A stretch of 64,000 nucleotides of DNA from Aporrectodea caliginosa (GCA_020284085.1 JACEVL010000409.1:62001-126000); one strand, 5' to 3'. Shown: positions 46,141 through 58,420, counted from the stretch's first letter. Translations and numbers: made by a program. Notes: generated from the sequence alone by a model not told the origin.

Positions 46141-46560
46141 CCGCCAAACGGCTCTTAAAGTTTTTCCCGCCGTCTAAACGAGCAGCAGACGAACGTTGAG
46201 ACCGCAGACGACGGGTTCAACAGCGAAGGCAGACAAATATTTCTGGTTCCCGTTCGCGCTCAGCAGCGGAAGCGCACATCGAGCGATTTCACTTCTTCTC
46301 GGCGGCCAGCAGCAGCAGCAGCGGCTCCACGTCGAGATGGATGGCCGCTGCCGTCGGGTAAAAGGCGGCAACTTCCTGTACCACACCTCAGCGCTGCCGC
46401 CGCGGAAAACCAGACGGACCCCGCTATAGGCGAGAAACGCAACTAGGCAGCCCCGGTCGGTCGGTCGATGAGACGAAATCGGAGATCGTTTTCTCGCAAC
46501 TGATCGCTCGCTGACTGGCATGCATGTGCGTTTGCGTGCACACACAACCACGCCATCATC
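46141..46560 (-). promoter_or_regulatory. CpG island, candidate promoter or first exon of the Fat-like gene
   Basis: By direct count there are about 48 CpG dinucleotides in these 420 bases, roughly 7 per 60 bases, while flanking lines mostly have 0-3. It lies 1.6 kb upstream of the first coding exon on the gene's own side. It is not a recognised repeat apart from a short CAG run near 46308-46322. No convincing donor site could be chosen, so the exon limits are unknown. A bidirectional or unrelated CpG element is possible. Confidence 0.4.
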
Positions 46561-46885
46561 TATCCAGAGTCGAGACAAGCAAAGGCCGCCGCGAGACAGA
46601 TGCGCTTGCATCCACGGCGTAAATCCGCGCGCAATGAATGGCCCAGATAGCAAAAGCTGAAGGTAGCGTATATACAGGCCGAATGAACTGTGGCACAACA
46701 GACCGAATCATCGGTAGCAATGAGTTCAAGGCAGGTCGAATTTTGGGTTCTGCGGCATGCTGAATTGTGGGGTAAGGCAGGGCCAGTAGTGGGTGGTATA
46801 GCACGAAAAATGGTATGTGTCACAGCGATGGCATGTCACTTCCCCATCAGGCACGTAGAGAGACTTCAAGAGGAGGCAACTTCAC

Positions 46886-46998
46886 AGACCATTGGCAAAA
46901 TCGTGGTCATTGGGGTCGTTGGTCAATAAAAGTTCCAGTATATAATAAAGCAAGAGGAGGCAATTGCCTCCTCGTGCCTCAATGTAGCTACGCCTATG
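46886..46998. repeat. short dispersed element G with palindromic core
   Basis: It shares 'CACAGACCATTG', 'GGTCATT', 'GCAAGAGGAGGCAA' and 'ATGTAGCTACGCCTATG' with 54207-54320. The core GAGGAGGCAATTGCCTCCTC (46954-46973) is a perfect 20 bp palindrome. Confidence 0.78.
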
Positions 46999-47104
46999 TC
47001 TCCAATATATCTTGGGGTGCAAAGCCTGGTACTTTGCTCTCCTGTCTGCACCATCCAAACTGCTCCTCACGACAACTGTCATAATCCGTGACACTTTTAA
47101 AATT

Positions 47105-47212
47105 TGTCTTCTACCTTGCACTGGGAGTGCTTCTGGAAGGCTTACGCTATGAGAAGCGCTTTATAAATGATCAAATACAATACAATACAATACAATACAA
47201 TACAATACAACT
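47105..47212 (+). mobile_element. LINE/SINE 3' tail with (AATAC)n
   Basis: 'GGGAGTGCTTCTGGAAGGCT', 'GAAGCGCTTTATAAATGATC' and then eight AATAC units. Confidence 0.75.
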
Positions 47213-47463
47213 GTCTTCTGCACACAAGAAGTATATGGAAGAAACTGCTAACACGGAGCATGAAATGAATTATGGAGACACCATAATTATTGCTCATTTA
47301 TCTATAATAGCTGAATGATTATGGGTTATACTACACTAATGAGCCAGCAACATTCGCTTAAAAAGTTCATTTCCTGAAGCACATAGATATTAATAATACT
47401 TTTTAAACTTAACTGCTGGGGCACATCATCAGGATAAGGTTTAAAAATCCTGGCATTTAATAC

Positions 47464-47765
47464 CTGCTGTTTGACACATGTCATCTGCTGTTTGACACAT
47501 GTCATCTCCTGTTTGACACATGTCATCTGCTGCTTGACACATGTCATCTGCTGTTTGACACATGTCATCTGCTGTTTGACACATGTCATCTGCTGTTTGA
47601 CACATGTCATCTGCTGTTTGGCACATGTCATCTGCTGTTTGACACATGTCATCTGCTGTTTGGCACATGTCATCTGCTGTTTGACACATGTCATCTGCTG
47701 TTTGGCACATGTCATCTGCTTTTTGACACATGTCATCTGCTGTTTGACACATGTCATCTGTGTTC
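47464..47765. repeat. 21 bp minisatellite, about 14 units
   Basis: Unit CTGCTGTTTGACACATGTCA plus T. Because 21 is a multiple of three, frames stay open on both strands (heptapeptides THVICCL and QMTCVKQ). A GGCACATG variant alternates with GACACATG in the later units, suggesting dimer-wise spread. Confidence 0.97.
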
Positions 47766-48759
47766 CCATCAACACTCATTCTTAAACTACGAATATTTTC
47801 CCATTAACTTTCTCATGGACTTAAATGTCCATGATATTATACAGCAATCTAAATGATCTTGTTCAATAATACCTATGTATGCATCTAAAAGTTCATGTAT
47901 CCGAAAACCGAATGAGCTTTGCAAAATGACTTATCTATACTGCAACGTCTTATAACACCGTGTTTGATGGGGCTCCCTAAGAGACACAGTGCCTGTTACA
48001 GACCTTCAGAGAGAGACAGACACAGAGAGGCAGACAGAGAGACAGACAGAGAGGAAAGATTTCATCTGGCCGTGTCTATTTTGGGAATCGTCTCAAGAGT
48101 TTTCCAGGACACTCCATCCAAGAGTGGAGCGGGGAAAATCCCCGGAGATGAGCATAAAATCTGTCCACATGAATCGAGGTGAAGTGTAATTATTTCCAAA
48201 CCCCAGACTCCAGCTGTCAACCAGGATCTGACCAGCGCTGCTTCGGTCAAGACTTATCTCGCAATCAATCAATGGCTTTCAATCAATGTTCAATCTCTCG
48301 GTCACCAAGACCTGGCAGTAAAACAAAGAGCTGCAATCGCAGACGGCTTACCAGCCATTGCCACAAATAGGAAACCGTGTTTCCAGCGATTACCGAATTA
48401 AATAAACTTCAAGCATACTAAATACAACAACCAACCCTTCAGAAACCTTTGGTCAGCATAGGGTGGCTGCCAGCCCACTCAGCATATCGTAAACTGCAAC
48501 CATTGGATACACGCAATCAAACCTTCATCTCTCCATACACTAAACTCTGTACCGTCAACAGTGGTTAACGGTGTCCTGCAGGGTTACCTAACCGTTTATA
48601 GCCATGTTTCAGTTCCTTTGTAAGGCTCTAAAGACGCCATGTGAGTGTTTTATCAACAAATACGTACATACATACTACCATCCCTGTGCAGTGCAAGTTT
48701 TAGGGCTAAAAATGCCAGGATGAGGAAGGAAGAGAATTTAACACCATCAGTGTAGGGAA
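47766..48759. other. intergenic or intronic sequence with short (CAGA)n
   Basis: 48012-48056 is AGACAGAG-rich. The rest is unrecognised. Confidence 0.4.
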
Positions 48760-48850
48760 GTTTAATGATGCTGTGTCGAAAGGTATACATGATTAGCGTC
48801 GCCCTCCACCTTTACCAGGTTTTGGACTACCATCACCTGAGTATGCAATA
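48760..48850 (-). mobile_element. SINE family B tail, minus orientation
   Basis: 'TGCTGTGTCGAAAGG', 'ATGATTAGCGTCGCCCTCCA' and 'CCTTTACCAGGTTTTGGACT' reverse-complement the family tail. Confidence 0.7.
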
Positions 48851-49294
48851 CTATGCATGGTAGTGGTGGAATCAACCACCAACAAATAACATTAAGACAC
48901 TTCATACCATGACTCTCTTTTGGACTTGCCACACCAGCGCTGCTTCATGTTTATGCAAAAGCCACTGAAGCCAAATTGATTTGCATATCTAGATTTGCAT
49001 ACGGGATAGCTGCATGGCTGGAACCACCAGCACTAATACGCGTCTACCGCAGCGATTCCAAGGGCATTTCATTTATCTCTGCACAGCAAAAAGCTTCCCA
49101 CTATTATCGCTCGGATCATAAAAACGTCCAAAGAAATAGCCCGGCGTATATATAATCAATCACATTCTATGGCTGCAGATCGGCGCCTGATTCGCCGAAT
49201 AAACACTATTCAATTAACGATGGTCAATGATCTACAGACGATATACAATAGCAGCAATTCAGAAATTGCATAAACTGACAGGCGTCTAAGCAAG
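48851..49294. other. unique sequence, partly CpG-containing
   Basis: 'CAATTAACGATGGTCAATGA' near 49211 is TAAT-rich. No gene was recognised. Confidence 0.35.
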
Positions 49295-49735
49295 GTAATG
49301 TTTTTTACGGCAGTAAAGAATCACGTATTATGGTAATGTCTACGATGCTTTTACGGCAGTAAAGAATTACATACTATGGTAATATTACGGCTGTCAAGAA
49401 TTATGTAGTGTGGCAATGTTCATGATGTTTTACTGCAGTAAAGAATTACGCATTCTGGTAATGTTTACGATGTTTTAACGACAGTAAAGAATTACGTATT
49501 ATGGTATATTTATGATGTTTTTATGGCAGTGAAGAATTACATATTATGGTAATATTTATGGTTTTATGGCAATAAGGAATTACGTAATATGGTAATGTCT
49601 ACGATGTTTTTACAGCAGTAAAGAATGACGCATTAATATGGTAATGTTTATGATGTTTTCATGGCAGTCAAGAGTTATGCATTATGGTAATGTTCATGAT
49701 GTTTCTACCGTCTACGGTAGCAAAGAATTATGTGA
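49295..49735. repeat. 45 bp minisatellite, about ten diverged units
   Basis: Unit built on 'GCAGTAAAGAATTACG' plus 'TATGGTAATGTTTACGATGT'. AAGAATT-like cores fall near 49318, 49361, 49399, 49440, 49487, 49532, 49575, 49620, 49669 and 49727. Confidence 0.92.
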
Positions 49736-50523
49736 GTTGCTTAATCGATAGAAATGAGGTTGGGCAACTACTCCAAGCAAATCTTCTGTCGTGGATGATA
49801 TATTCCAACCCTCATAAGACAACATCTGTCTGTCCGTTTGTTTAGCATGGTAATAACCCCAGAACGGCTAAACCCGTTGAGGTCTAACCCCGTGCGATCA
49901 ATTCCGCGTCTCCGAAGTCTACTTCCATCCACCGTCTTATTAAAATCCAGAGAATCCCAAGTCGCTCGCTCGCCCTCTAGCGGCCACGCTCTTTGAGGAT
50001 CGTTTCGAACGGCTGCTGCTGCCACCTGGTGACGAAATTTGTTGGCGCATCACGGCGGAACCCCATGAGCAATGGCTTGGCCAATTTCCTCCGCCATTTC
50101 TGGTCCGCTAAGCACACGGTCCGTAGGTGGGACCAGGGTCTGTTCTGAGCACGGTCGGTAGTCAAGTCAATCGCCCGCATACTTGCAGCCAATCGATCAA
50201 GCACGATGGATTATAGCGCCGTCTCATTAATAGCATTCGAATGGTTGAAATAAACGCCCATAAAGCACGGTTTCGTCTGGGGGGGGGGGAGCCCAGGCCG
50301 ATAGGGGGCACAGCCTAAAGAGGTCATCTTGCGATCTATCATTCAACCCAACGTCAGGGTTTCACCTCCTTCTCTCGACCGACGCACATTCGCATTCAGC
50401 GCACGACAAATACCAGCCACGCGGCCACAGACTCAAACTACAGAGCTTCAAACGATGACGCCGACTCTGCTTCATCCATCACGACCTACTACTACTACTA
50501 CTGTACAGGACGAATGATCCAGA
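49736..50523. other. unique sequence, CpG-rich in part
   Basis: 49850-50230 has frequent CpG and no repeat family. Its open frames show no domain. A G10 run lies at 50280-50289. Confidence 0.35.
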
Positions 50524-50640
50524 CGGATGGATGGATGGATGGATGGATGGATGGATGGATGGATGGATGGGATGGATGGATGGATGGATGGATGGATGGA
50601 TAGGTGGATGGATGGATGGAGGATGGATGGGTGGAAGAAT
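50524..50640. repeat. (GGAT)n microsatellite
   Basis: GATG units with slips. Confidence 0.95.
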
Positions 50641-50737
50641 GGACCAATGGATGAATGGCTTGATGGATGTAATTCTGTAATTCTAGTCTTAACTTTGTGT
50701 CGTTTTGGTCCTACTTATTCCTAATTGCGTTAACTTA

Positions 50738-50870
50738 GAACACGGTGGTCAATCGATTACATCACTCACCCTGTAAATTGTAGACTACGGGTTCGATCTT
50801 CCTCCCCAGAGACGGTTACTATGTGGGGACCTTGAGCAAAGCCTTCACTCAAAACAGCGCCATCGACCGA
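50738..50870 (+). mobile_element. SINE family D copy
   Basis: 'CACTCACCCTGTAAATTGTA', 'ACGGGTTCGATCTTCC' (B-box-like) and 'GAGACGGTTACTATGTGGGG'. Confidence 0.75.
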
Positions 50871-51485
50871 TGCTTCATCATTAGACAGTGACGCTTAAAA
50901 TCTGCCTAATAATAGGAATTCCAGAGTCGTCCTAGAAACCCAAACATCAACAAGAAACCGAACCCAACGATAATTCCATACTTCACGTCAAAATCGTCGA
51001 TTTGCCGTTGGCATCCAGAGCCAATAAACCTCAGCGGGAACTTAACAGCTGCCTCTAGACGCAACCGCTGACAAACAGGTGTCAAACAGACGAAAAGCCC
51101 TGGTCCATTTCGAAGGAATGGGCCATGGATTCTCTTCCTCAAGTACTAAATGTGTCAGTCAAACATAGATATGTGATTATTGCCCGTCTCTAGTGTGCTC
51201 GGTCCATAAACTTGTCTGCAAATTCACTCAAAATGGCATAACTTCCCATAAGCAATGAATTACACAGATACATTACTCCATTCACAAAATCAATTTTTCC
51301 ACTTCCTCTATACTGTGCAGAAGCTGTGGGTAGTAATTCCGTTGGCAGATGACTAATGTGCTTGTCTTCACCCCTGCAACTGGGGTTGAACTCCCGGTCC
51401 ATTGTTAAACTGAATATTGTAATTCTGTACCAACATAAGTGAGTGTAGAGCACCCAAGAGTTCTTAAATAATCAGTTCAAGTTAC
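50871..51485. other. unique sequence
   Basis: 'CTGGGGTTGAACTCCCGGTC' near 51369 is tRNA T-arm-like but lacks a clear head. Confidence 0.35.
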
Positions 51486-51774
51486 ATCATCATCATCATC
51501 ATCATCATCAACGTAGTTACATCTATCAACGTAGTTACACAGTACACATCACTAACACTCACCACCAGTCAGTATTCAGTAAGTAAATTACTTCACCATA
51601 CCACGAAAGACTGGTTCACCGCTAATTTAAGTCAGTAAGTAAATTACTTCATTTCTATTTGTAGTCATAAATGTGTATAATTTCCGTTCGGATTTTAATT
51701 ATCAGTTTTTATTCAGTTCGGCATCATTTCCGTTTCCGTTCAGTTTTCGTTCTTAGAATATTTTCATCGTTATA

Positions 51775-51878
51775 CCACCACCACCACCACTGCTCACCAC
51801 CACCACCCAAGAGATAGCTCATCATCATCATCACCATCACCATCACCATCATTATCATCATCATCATCATCATCATCA
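51775..51878. repeat. (CAC/CAT)n microsatellite at a LINE-B tail
   Basis: CCACCACC then CATCATCAC units up to the LINE-B start. A smaller CAT tract is at 51486-51512. Confidence 0.9.
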
Positions 51879-52055
51879 ACTCCTAACACAAGGCAAATGA
51901 TTTGGCGGTGATGGTTATGAATAAATGATCTCCATTGTCCTTGGTCATTTGTCAAGTCCATGGCTCTCCTTAGTGTCAGTCCAAGTGATGTTGCATCCTC
52001 ATTTATATATTATCTATCCAGCGTAGTCTTGGTCTGCCTTTGTTTCTTTTTTCTC
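51879..52055 (-). mobile_element. LINE-B 3' end
   Basis: 'CAAATGATTTGGCGGTGATG', 'GATCTCCATTGTCCTTGGTC' and 'TATCCAGCGTAGTCTTGGTC' match 28150-28425. Confidence 0.82.
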
Positions 52056-53387
52056 TACTCATAATGTTCTACAAACTTTCATTTTAATATTACATCACAA
52101 GTTGTGTGTAATCCATTAAGAAAGGATGTAGTGTAATATAGTCAAATTGTACAGCACCATTATTTATATAGCCCTACTTACGCACCTCTCAAAATCACCT
52201 ATACATGTATATACCATGATTTCAATTTCATGTAATGCAAAATACTAATTTTTAGCAATGTGCAAGGTTGCATAAAAAAGTCCATCTAATTAACCAGCTC
52301 GTACCAATACTACATGATTAAAAAATTCACAGGAGTACCTTAGTAGTCGCAAACCATCAGAATTACAGCATCGACCTTTCATATCTAGTGACCAAAAACT
52401 ACTACACAACTACACAGACTACTTTCTATAGCAGTTTTCTGTTACTCAACAACTTTCACGAACATGAACAAGATTTACCTTTAGGGTGGTCACACTTCTA
52501 AGCAAGGCAGTGAAAACCTTGACACTCCGTGCACACAGCGACCACCGGCCATTGAGAAACTACTCAAAAGAGATAAGATACTCAAAGCAAAGGTCAGAAG
52601 ACCCACGACCTGGCCAGTGCAGGTAGGCTACCCATCGTCATCACAGGTAAAGTTCAAACAACCTATATCAAACAAACTTATACCCCACTGAATTGGATGC
52701 CCACACACAGAAACACTTGAGACTTTAGCCTGACCAGAGAAGACCCGAGCTGACTCTTCACTCTTCATTATGCAAATGAAGTCATTCAGACAAACCATCC
52801 TAGGCCTTATAAAAAAAAAACGTGAATCACCGTCAGCCCGGGCTACGCAAGGTACACAGATAGACTACTTCGGGGGGCGGAGGGGTTACAACAGAACAGC
52901 GGGGCGGATGAAGTAACAGCCGGCTTGAATGTCTTATGATAATTGCCACTAACTGGAAACATTTAAATTTATAACATTCAATACAGCATTAACCATTACG
53001 TTGCCCCCCCCTCACTCCTCTCGAGACTAGAGATCAATCACAAGTGAGATAAAGTACGGAAAGGTAAGAAAATATACAACAATGTTAAGGCAAGACAAAG
53101 TAAGATGAGTTCAGATAATTAAGGTCAGGTCAGATAATTTAAGTAACGCATGGTAAGGTCAGAAAATTTCAGTAAGTAAGATAAGAAAGGTTATGTAACA
53201 TCCGCAAAAGAAAACACAGGGGAAGGTAATACAAGGCAAGACAAGACAAGATCTGATGAACAGCAAGGTAATATTCCACCCCCCCAGCACCACAAACGAA
53301 CTGCACCCCATAGATGGCCGCCATTCACAGGGATATCCTTCTCCATCCACCCACCCATCCATCCATCCACCTGCAAGATTCAAGATT
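52056..53387. other. intergenic or intronic sequence without recognised gene
   Basis: A tail-like 'TTATTTATATAGCCCTACTT' lies near 52163. AAGGTAAG words recur at 53055-53260. Short (CCAT)n lies near 53343-53370. Confidence 0.35.
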
Positions 53388-53586
53388 CGAATGAAAAAGA
53401 AACAAAGGCAGGCCAAGGCTACGATGGATAGACAACATAAATGAGGACATAACATCACTTGGACTAACACTGAGGGGAGCACTGGACTTGATGAGTGTCA
53501 GACCAAGGACAGTGGAGATCTTTCATTCGTACCCATCGCCGCCAGAGGGCTACCGTGAGGAACTGATGATGATGGTGATGATGATA
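53388..53586 (+). mobile_element. LINE-B 3' end, plus orientation, with (ATG)n tail
   Basis: The frame includes KKQRQAKATMDRQHK and continues as a decayed RLRWIDNINEDI-type sequence. It ends in GATGATGATGGTGATGATGA. Confidence 0.82.
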
Positions 53587-54104
53587 AATTGCCTTCATTA
53601 CATAACACTGCATTGAATTGCCTTAAAAACAAATCTCAGAGATCACGAAGATAACAGCTGATAAGAAAATGGTTATATCAAACATGATGAGTAATCAAAT
53701 CACTTGTGATAACCATGACATGTCAAGGACGACTATAGAAACAGTTGCATCAAGTATCATAAGAAAAAAACGACCTTTAATTAATCACCACACTAAGAAA
53801 ACAGTTGCCCCACTTGCATTATACCAATAATCAACAATTGCACCAAGCTTGGTAAGAAAGGAAATGCACCAATTGCATCAAACCTGATAAGAAAACACTA
53901 ATGGTATTACTAACAGATCCTTCATAAAGTCTCAAAACTGAAGTATTTAGAAACAATCGTTCCATTCAATTGTCCAGGTAGGATGTTAGAAACCAAATGC
54001 ATTAGTCATCGATTTAGTACTTTAGTGAACTGGAATTCCAGTCACATTTTGTAATGTAATGTAATGTAACGATGTCAACTGTATACAGCCGTAGGACAGC
54101 AGTC
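53587..54104. other. sequence with weak internal repeats
   Basis: 'GATAAGAAAA' and 'AGTTGCATCAAG' type words recur between 53650 and 53900. TAATG units lie at 54054-54070. Confidence 0.4.
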
Positions 54105-54370
54105 GTCATTGTAATTGTAAACTACAAATTTCTGAGGCGCTACTTTTAAAGCTAAGCGCAGGGCACCAGCTTATTCACGAGCACCGCATAGTAACAGAGG
54201 GGTTGTAGGCTTAAATCACAGACCATTGACAAAAGTCCGGGGTCATTAGTCAATCGAAGAGATAAAAAAAGCAAGAGGAGGCAACTGCCTCCTCATGCCT
54301 CCATGTAGCTACGCCTATGGTCCAGAGATCGATGTCCAGTGGAAGTTCCAGTTGGGTTGCCAGAGAGACT
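54105..54370. repeat. dispersed repeat E interrupted by element G
   Basis: Repeat E runs 54105-54206 and resumes at 54321 ('TCCAGAGATCGATGTCCAGT'). The other two copies lack the intervening 114 bp. Confidence 0.82.
54207..54320. mobile_element. short element G inserted in repeat E
   Basis: It is bounded by repeat E on both sides and shared with 46886-46998. Its ends read TAGGCTTA and TACGCCTA, a short imperfect inverted pair. Confidence 0.65.
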
Positions 54371-55429
54371 GGAGAGAGGAGACAGAGCAAGTGAATAGGA
54401 TAATTGCAGATCTTGGTGTGGTGGACAGAGAAACACAAATGCGGCAACAGTTTCCGGGCATTTGGAAGCGATGTTCCATCGTGTTCCGGTCGACCAAAGA
54501 ACGCGACAGCCCATCTCAAATGCACAGCCATGGAACATGTAACAGACAGTCGGACACATCTCCCACCGGATGACAAACCAAAATCAAGCGCAGATTTAGA
54601 AATGTCTATACTGCAAGTGCAACCACAGAGGCCCTCAAGCGCAAACAGGATTTCTTCTATGTGCTAAATCTTGCAACTTAGGCTTAGCACAGGAATGTAT
54701 GTTTATGCACCTATATCCACCAGTCCAACGCTTCGGAATCTGAACGCTATACATCATTTCCGCCAGTTATCTCCAAACCAACGGTCAAATAACAAAAGAC
54801 AAGGCTGGAATTCTTCGACGGGTTGGGAAACCTTTGCCCCCCAGACCGACCGAATAGATCTGCAGACATTCCGAAACTGGCAAGAAACAATTTTTAATCG
54901 CAAAAAAACTGCTGGTAAACAATTCCATAGCCCTGGTGCATCGATTAATAGGTCACAGAAAACGGATACTTACCCCCTACGGAAAGATACCCCCAACAAC
55001 TGTTAGATATCTCCAACGCAGAGCTCTATAGTCCGAGTCAATCGAGGCGAATAGGGCAAGCTTAGCGGGACGGTATCGCGCCGTTTTCGTCCAATGCGGT
55101 GGCTTATCGAGTCGGCTCCAAACTGACAGCGGCGGATGAGGTAATGAAATGCCAGCCAGCCGCATATAAGACGAGGATGACTACGTCGACTGGGTCTATA
55201 GGCACCAATGGCTGATGATGACCTTATCAGCGATGGGGACCGTTTTAATATCAATATAAAAGGGTCTTTATCAACAACTCACTGTCTGCCTGGTGACGGC
55301 CACGCATACGGATGTCGGTGGTGCGCCTCACTCACCGTACAGTTATGAATGAAGTTTAATTACAGATCATTAAGCAGGAGGAGGCTACGCTGTTGCAATT
55401 CTTGTCACAGGACAGTTCATATGTCGAAC
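54371..55429. other. unique sequence
   Basis: Overlapping open frames at 54295-54667 show no domain. No gene was recognised. Confidence 0.35.
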
Positions 55430-55432
55430 AAA

Positions 55433-55600
55433 CAATAATAATAATAATATATATAATACTAGTAATAATAACGATAACAATAATATAAAAAATAATAATA
55501 ACAATACTAATAATAATAATATTTAAGTCCCCAAAGGATCATATGTACCTTTGAGAATAAAAATTAATAATAACAATAATCATAATCATAATAATAATTC
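55433..55600. repeat. (AAT)n-rich low-complexity DNA
   Basis: AATAATAACAAT words. Confidence 0.85.
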
Positions 55601-55641
55601 AGTAACAACTTGTTACTGAATTATTATTATGATTATGATTA
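55577..55641. repeat. perfect 32 bp inverted repeat with 1 nt spacer
   Basis: Arms 55577-55608 and 55610-55641 are exact reverse complements around a single C at 55609. The inner part is GTAACAA-C-TTGTTAC. Confidence 0.97.
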
Positions 55642-55971
55642 GGCATTAATGATAATTCATATTCATAAGCATAAAAATTTAAATGTTAAATAATGTTATG
55701 AAAGTTTCATCCTGAAAAAAGTTATCATAAATCTTCATCTCAGTATCACCTGAATACTTCATAACACATGAGCAAGTTTCTCTCAGAGGCTATATAAAAC
55801 TTTACTAGTACAATATGATACTGTATGAAAGACTCAAATGAAGTCATTGACACTGTGGAGGGGGAATCAACTGATATTATTGCATGTACATAAACTGAAG
55901 TTCAGCTCGTAAAAACCTAAGCAGGGAGAACCAGAGAACCACTAGCAAATGTATTACAAAGTAGGGATGTT

Positions 55972-56327
55972 AAACGAAATTCGGAAATCCGAATTTCGGT
56001 TTTGAAAACGAAATTCGGTTTTTATTATTGACAAAACGAAATTCGAATTTAAAAAAAATCATTTTCATAGTGAAAATTTCAAGAAATGCCAGAAAGAATT
56101 AATTCATGCATTTCTTTAGTGTTTACGATTGTTTTCATCGAATATAGCCGGCAGATAAGAAGGTGTTTATTAACGTACGTTACGGTACCTAATATATAAA
56201 ATAACTTGCGTTATATAATAATATATTAAATTTTCTATGAAGGCCAATAAAAAACGAAATTCGGTTTAAAATCGGATTTCTAAAACCGAAATTCGGATTG
56301 CCAAAAAAACCGATTTTAACAACCCTA
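55972..56327. mobile_element. hAT-like miniature element, about 356 bp
   Basis: The ends are inverted TAGGG(A/T)TGTTAAA. Subterminal 'CGAAATTCGG' and 'CCGAAATTCGG' words repeat at both ends. The flanks (TTACAAAG and TAACAAGA) are only a weak duplication match. Confidence 0.7.
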
Positions 56328-56482
56328 GTAACAAGAGAAGGTAGGGTCGACGTCAAAAGCCGTAGCAGCCTTAAGCTGTCATTACACCGGAAGCTACAGG
56401 TTACTGAACAAACAGACATGTGTGCACAAGCTTTCGTTTACATATTACATAAGCACACACAAAATTACAGACATTTTATATG

Positions 56483-56580
56483 CACATCATCATCATCACC
56501 ATCATCAGTTCCTGAGGTCGGCCACTTGACAGCCACAGTTGCAAAAAATGGATGATATCCATTCTTTTTAGTCAATATTT
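56483..56580 (-). mobile_element. LINE-B 3' end, short
   Basis: 'CATCATCATCATCACCATCA', 'GTTCCTGAGGTCGGCCA' and 'GATGATATCCATT'. Confidence 0.7.
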
Positions 56581-57103
56581 ACATAAAAAAGTTCCGCTCT
56601 TTTCTCAACTACAAACCTAAGTACAAAAAAACATGACTGCTACTGGTTTTTTGTGTGTGTCTGTACGTAACTCCATACCAAATTCTCCTAGCGGATAAAT
56701 CGATTCCAAGTGGAAAAGAAGGAACGAGATTTCACAATTTCACAATGCATCTCTATAAAATCCATAGAGCTTGCATGTTTTTTAAGTGGAAGTGAGAAAT
56801 GTTGGTTCACAAGTCGCCAAAGAAACAGTAGGCCTACCCAGCAGTTATATTCAAAGAGATGGACTGATGGGTGGAGAGAGATTTTGTACACCTACACTCC
56901 GTACTATGGCTCCAAGTAATGAGCAGATGGAATGGCAAAGCATCACCACCACTCTCACTCACCCATACAAGCACATATCCACACACACCATAAAACACCT
57001 CAGCCCAGGTGGACACATTACTGACACCAAATCATCAAAATACCCACTGCTATCAGACACCAGTAACCAGTGTTTGTGTGTGTGCGTGTGCATGCATGTG
57101 TCA
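56581..57103. other. sequence without recognised gene
   Basis: A small GT-rich run lies at 57072-57100 before repeat H. Confidence 0.35.
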
Positions 57104-57275
57104 GATAATAAATAGTCATATCAAAATTAATACAGTAATTTAATAGCATCTGATAATGCGACATATCTGATTAATAAATTTAGCCAATTGCCATATCATC
57201 AAAATTATGTGAAATCCGGTAAAAAAACAGACAATATTTGTATTCCCACAACAGTAAAAAATTTCTAAGTAAGCA
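57104..57275. repeat. dispersed repeat H, first copy
   Basis: 'GATTAATAAATTTAGCCAAT', 'CCATATCATC' and 'GTGAAATCCGGTA' recur at 60358-60525. Both copies follow a GT-rich tract. Confidence 0.85.
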
Positions 57276-57849
<574 letters not shown>

Positions 57850-58154
57850 ATGTGTGTGTTGTGTGGATGTTTGTGTGCATGTGTATGTTTGTGCTTATGG
57901 GCATATATTGTGTGCATATGTTGTGCTTGTACAGAAACTTAAGTGTTTCAATTTTTATTTTAGTTAACTAGTTAAGACCATATACTCTTGGTAATTATAA
58001 TTTATTACATAGTCAGTTGCTATCATTTCTGTGTGCATGAGTAACCCTATCAGAGGGACTTTGCTCCCTTAAGGGTCTCTCCCCATTGCTTCCTGTCAAC
58101 CAATACATGTCTTGAACTAGACTGACATTGTGTTATTTTGCGCTACAAGTAGCA

Positions 58155-58420
58155 ATAAAATGTATGGTTATGGTTATGGTTATAGTTATGGTTTGCAAGT
58201 GTGCATGTGTGCATGCGTGTGTGTCTGTGTGTGTATATATGTGTGTGCGTATGTGTTTGCGAGAGTGCGTGTGTGCATGCGCGCGCGTGTGTGTGTGTAT
58301 GTATGTCTGTGTGTGTATATTTGTGTGCGCGTATGTGAGTGCATGTGGGTGAGCACGTGTGTGTGCGTGTGTGTGTGTGCGTGCGTGTGTGTGTGTGCGT
58401 GTGCGTGTGTATGCGTGACC
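58155..58420. repeat. (GGTTAT)n then GT/GC-rich tract
   Basis: Five near-perfect GGTTAT units at 58163-58193, then GTGTGCATGCGTGT words. Confidence 0.9.

Noticed and set aside
46174..46698. 174-codon minus-strand frame over the CpG island
   Set aside because: No family match. GC-rich DNA yields long chance frames. It may overlap an untranslated exon but not a protein.
47464..47765. CRISPR-like or repeat-protein gene
   Set aside because: There are no spacers, and the frames on both strands are a consequence of a 21 bp unit.
51360..51390. tRNA T-arm-like sequence
   Set aside because: No D-arm, anticodon stem or acceptor pairing could be assembled around it.
58163..58193. Telomere-like repeat
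   Set aside because: The unit is GGTTAT, not TTAGGG, only five copies, embedded in GT-rich DNA.
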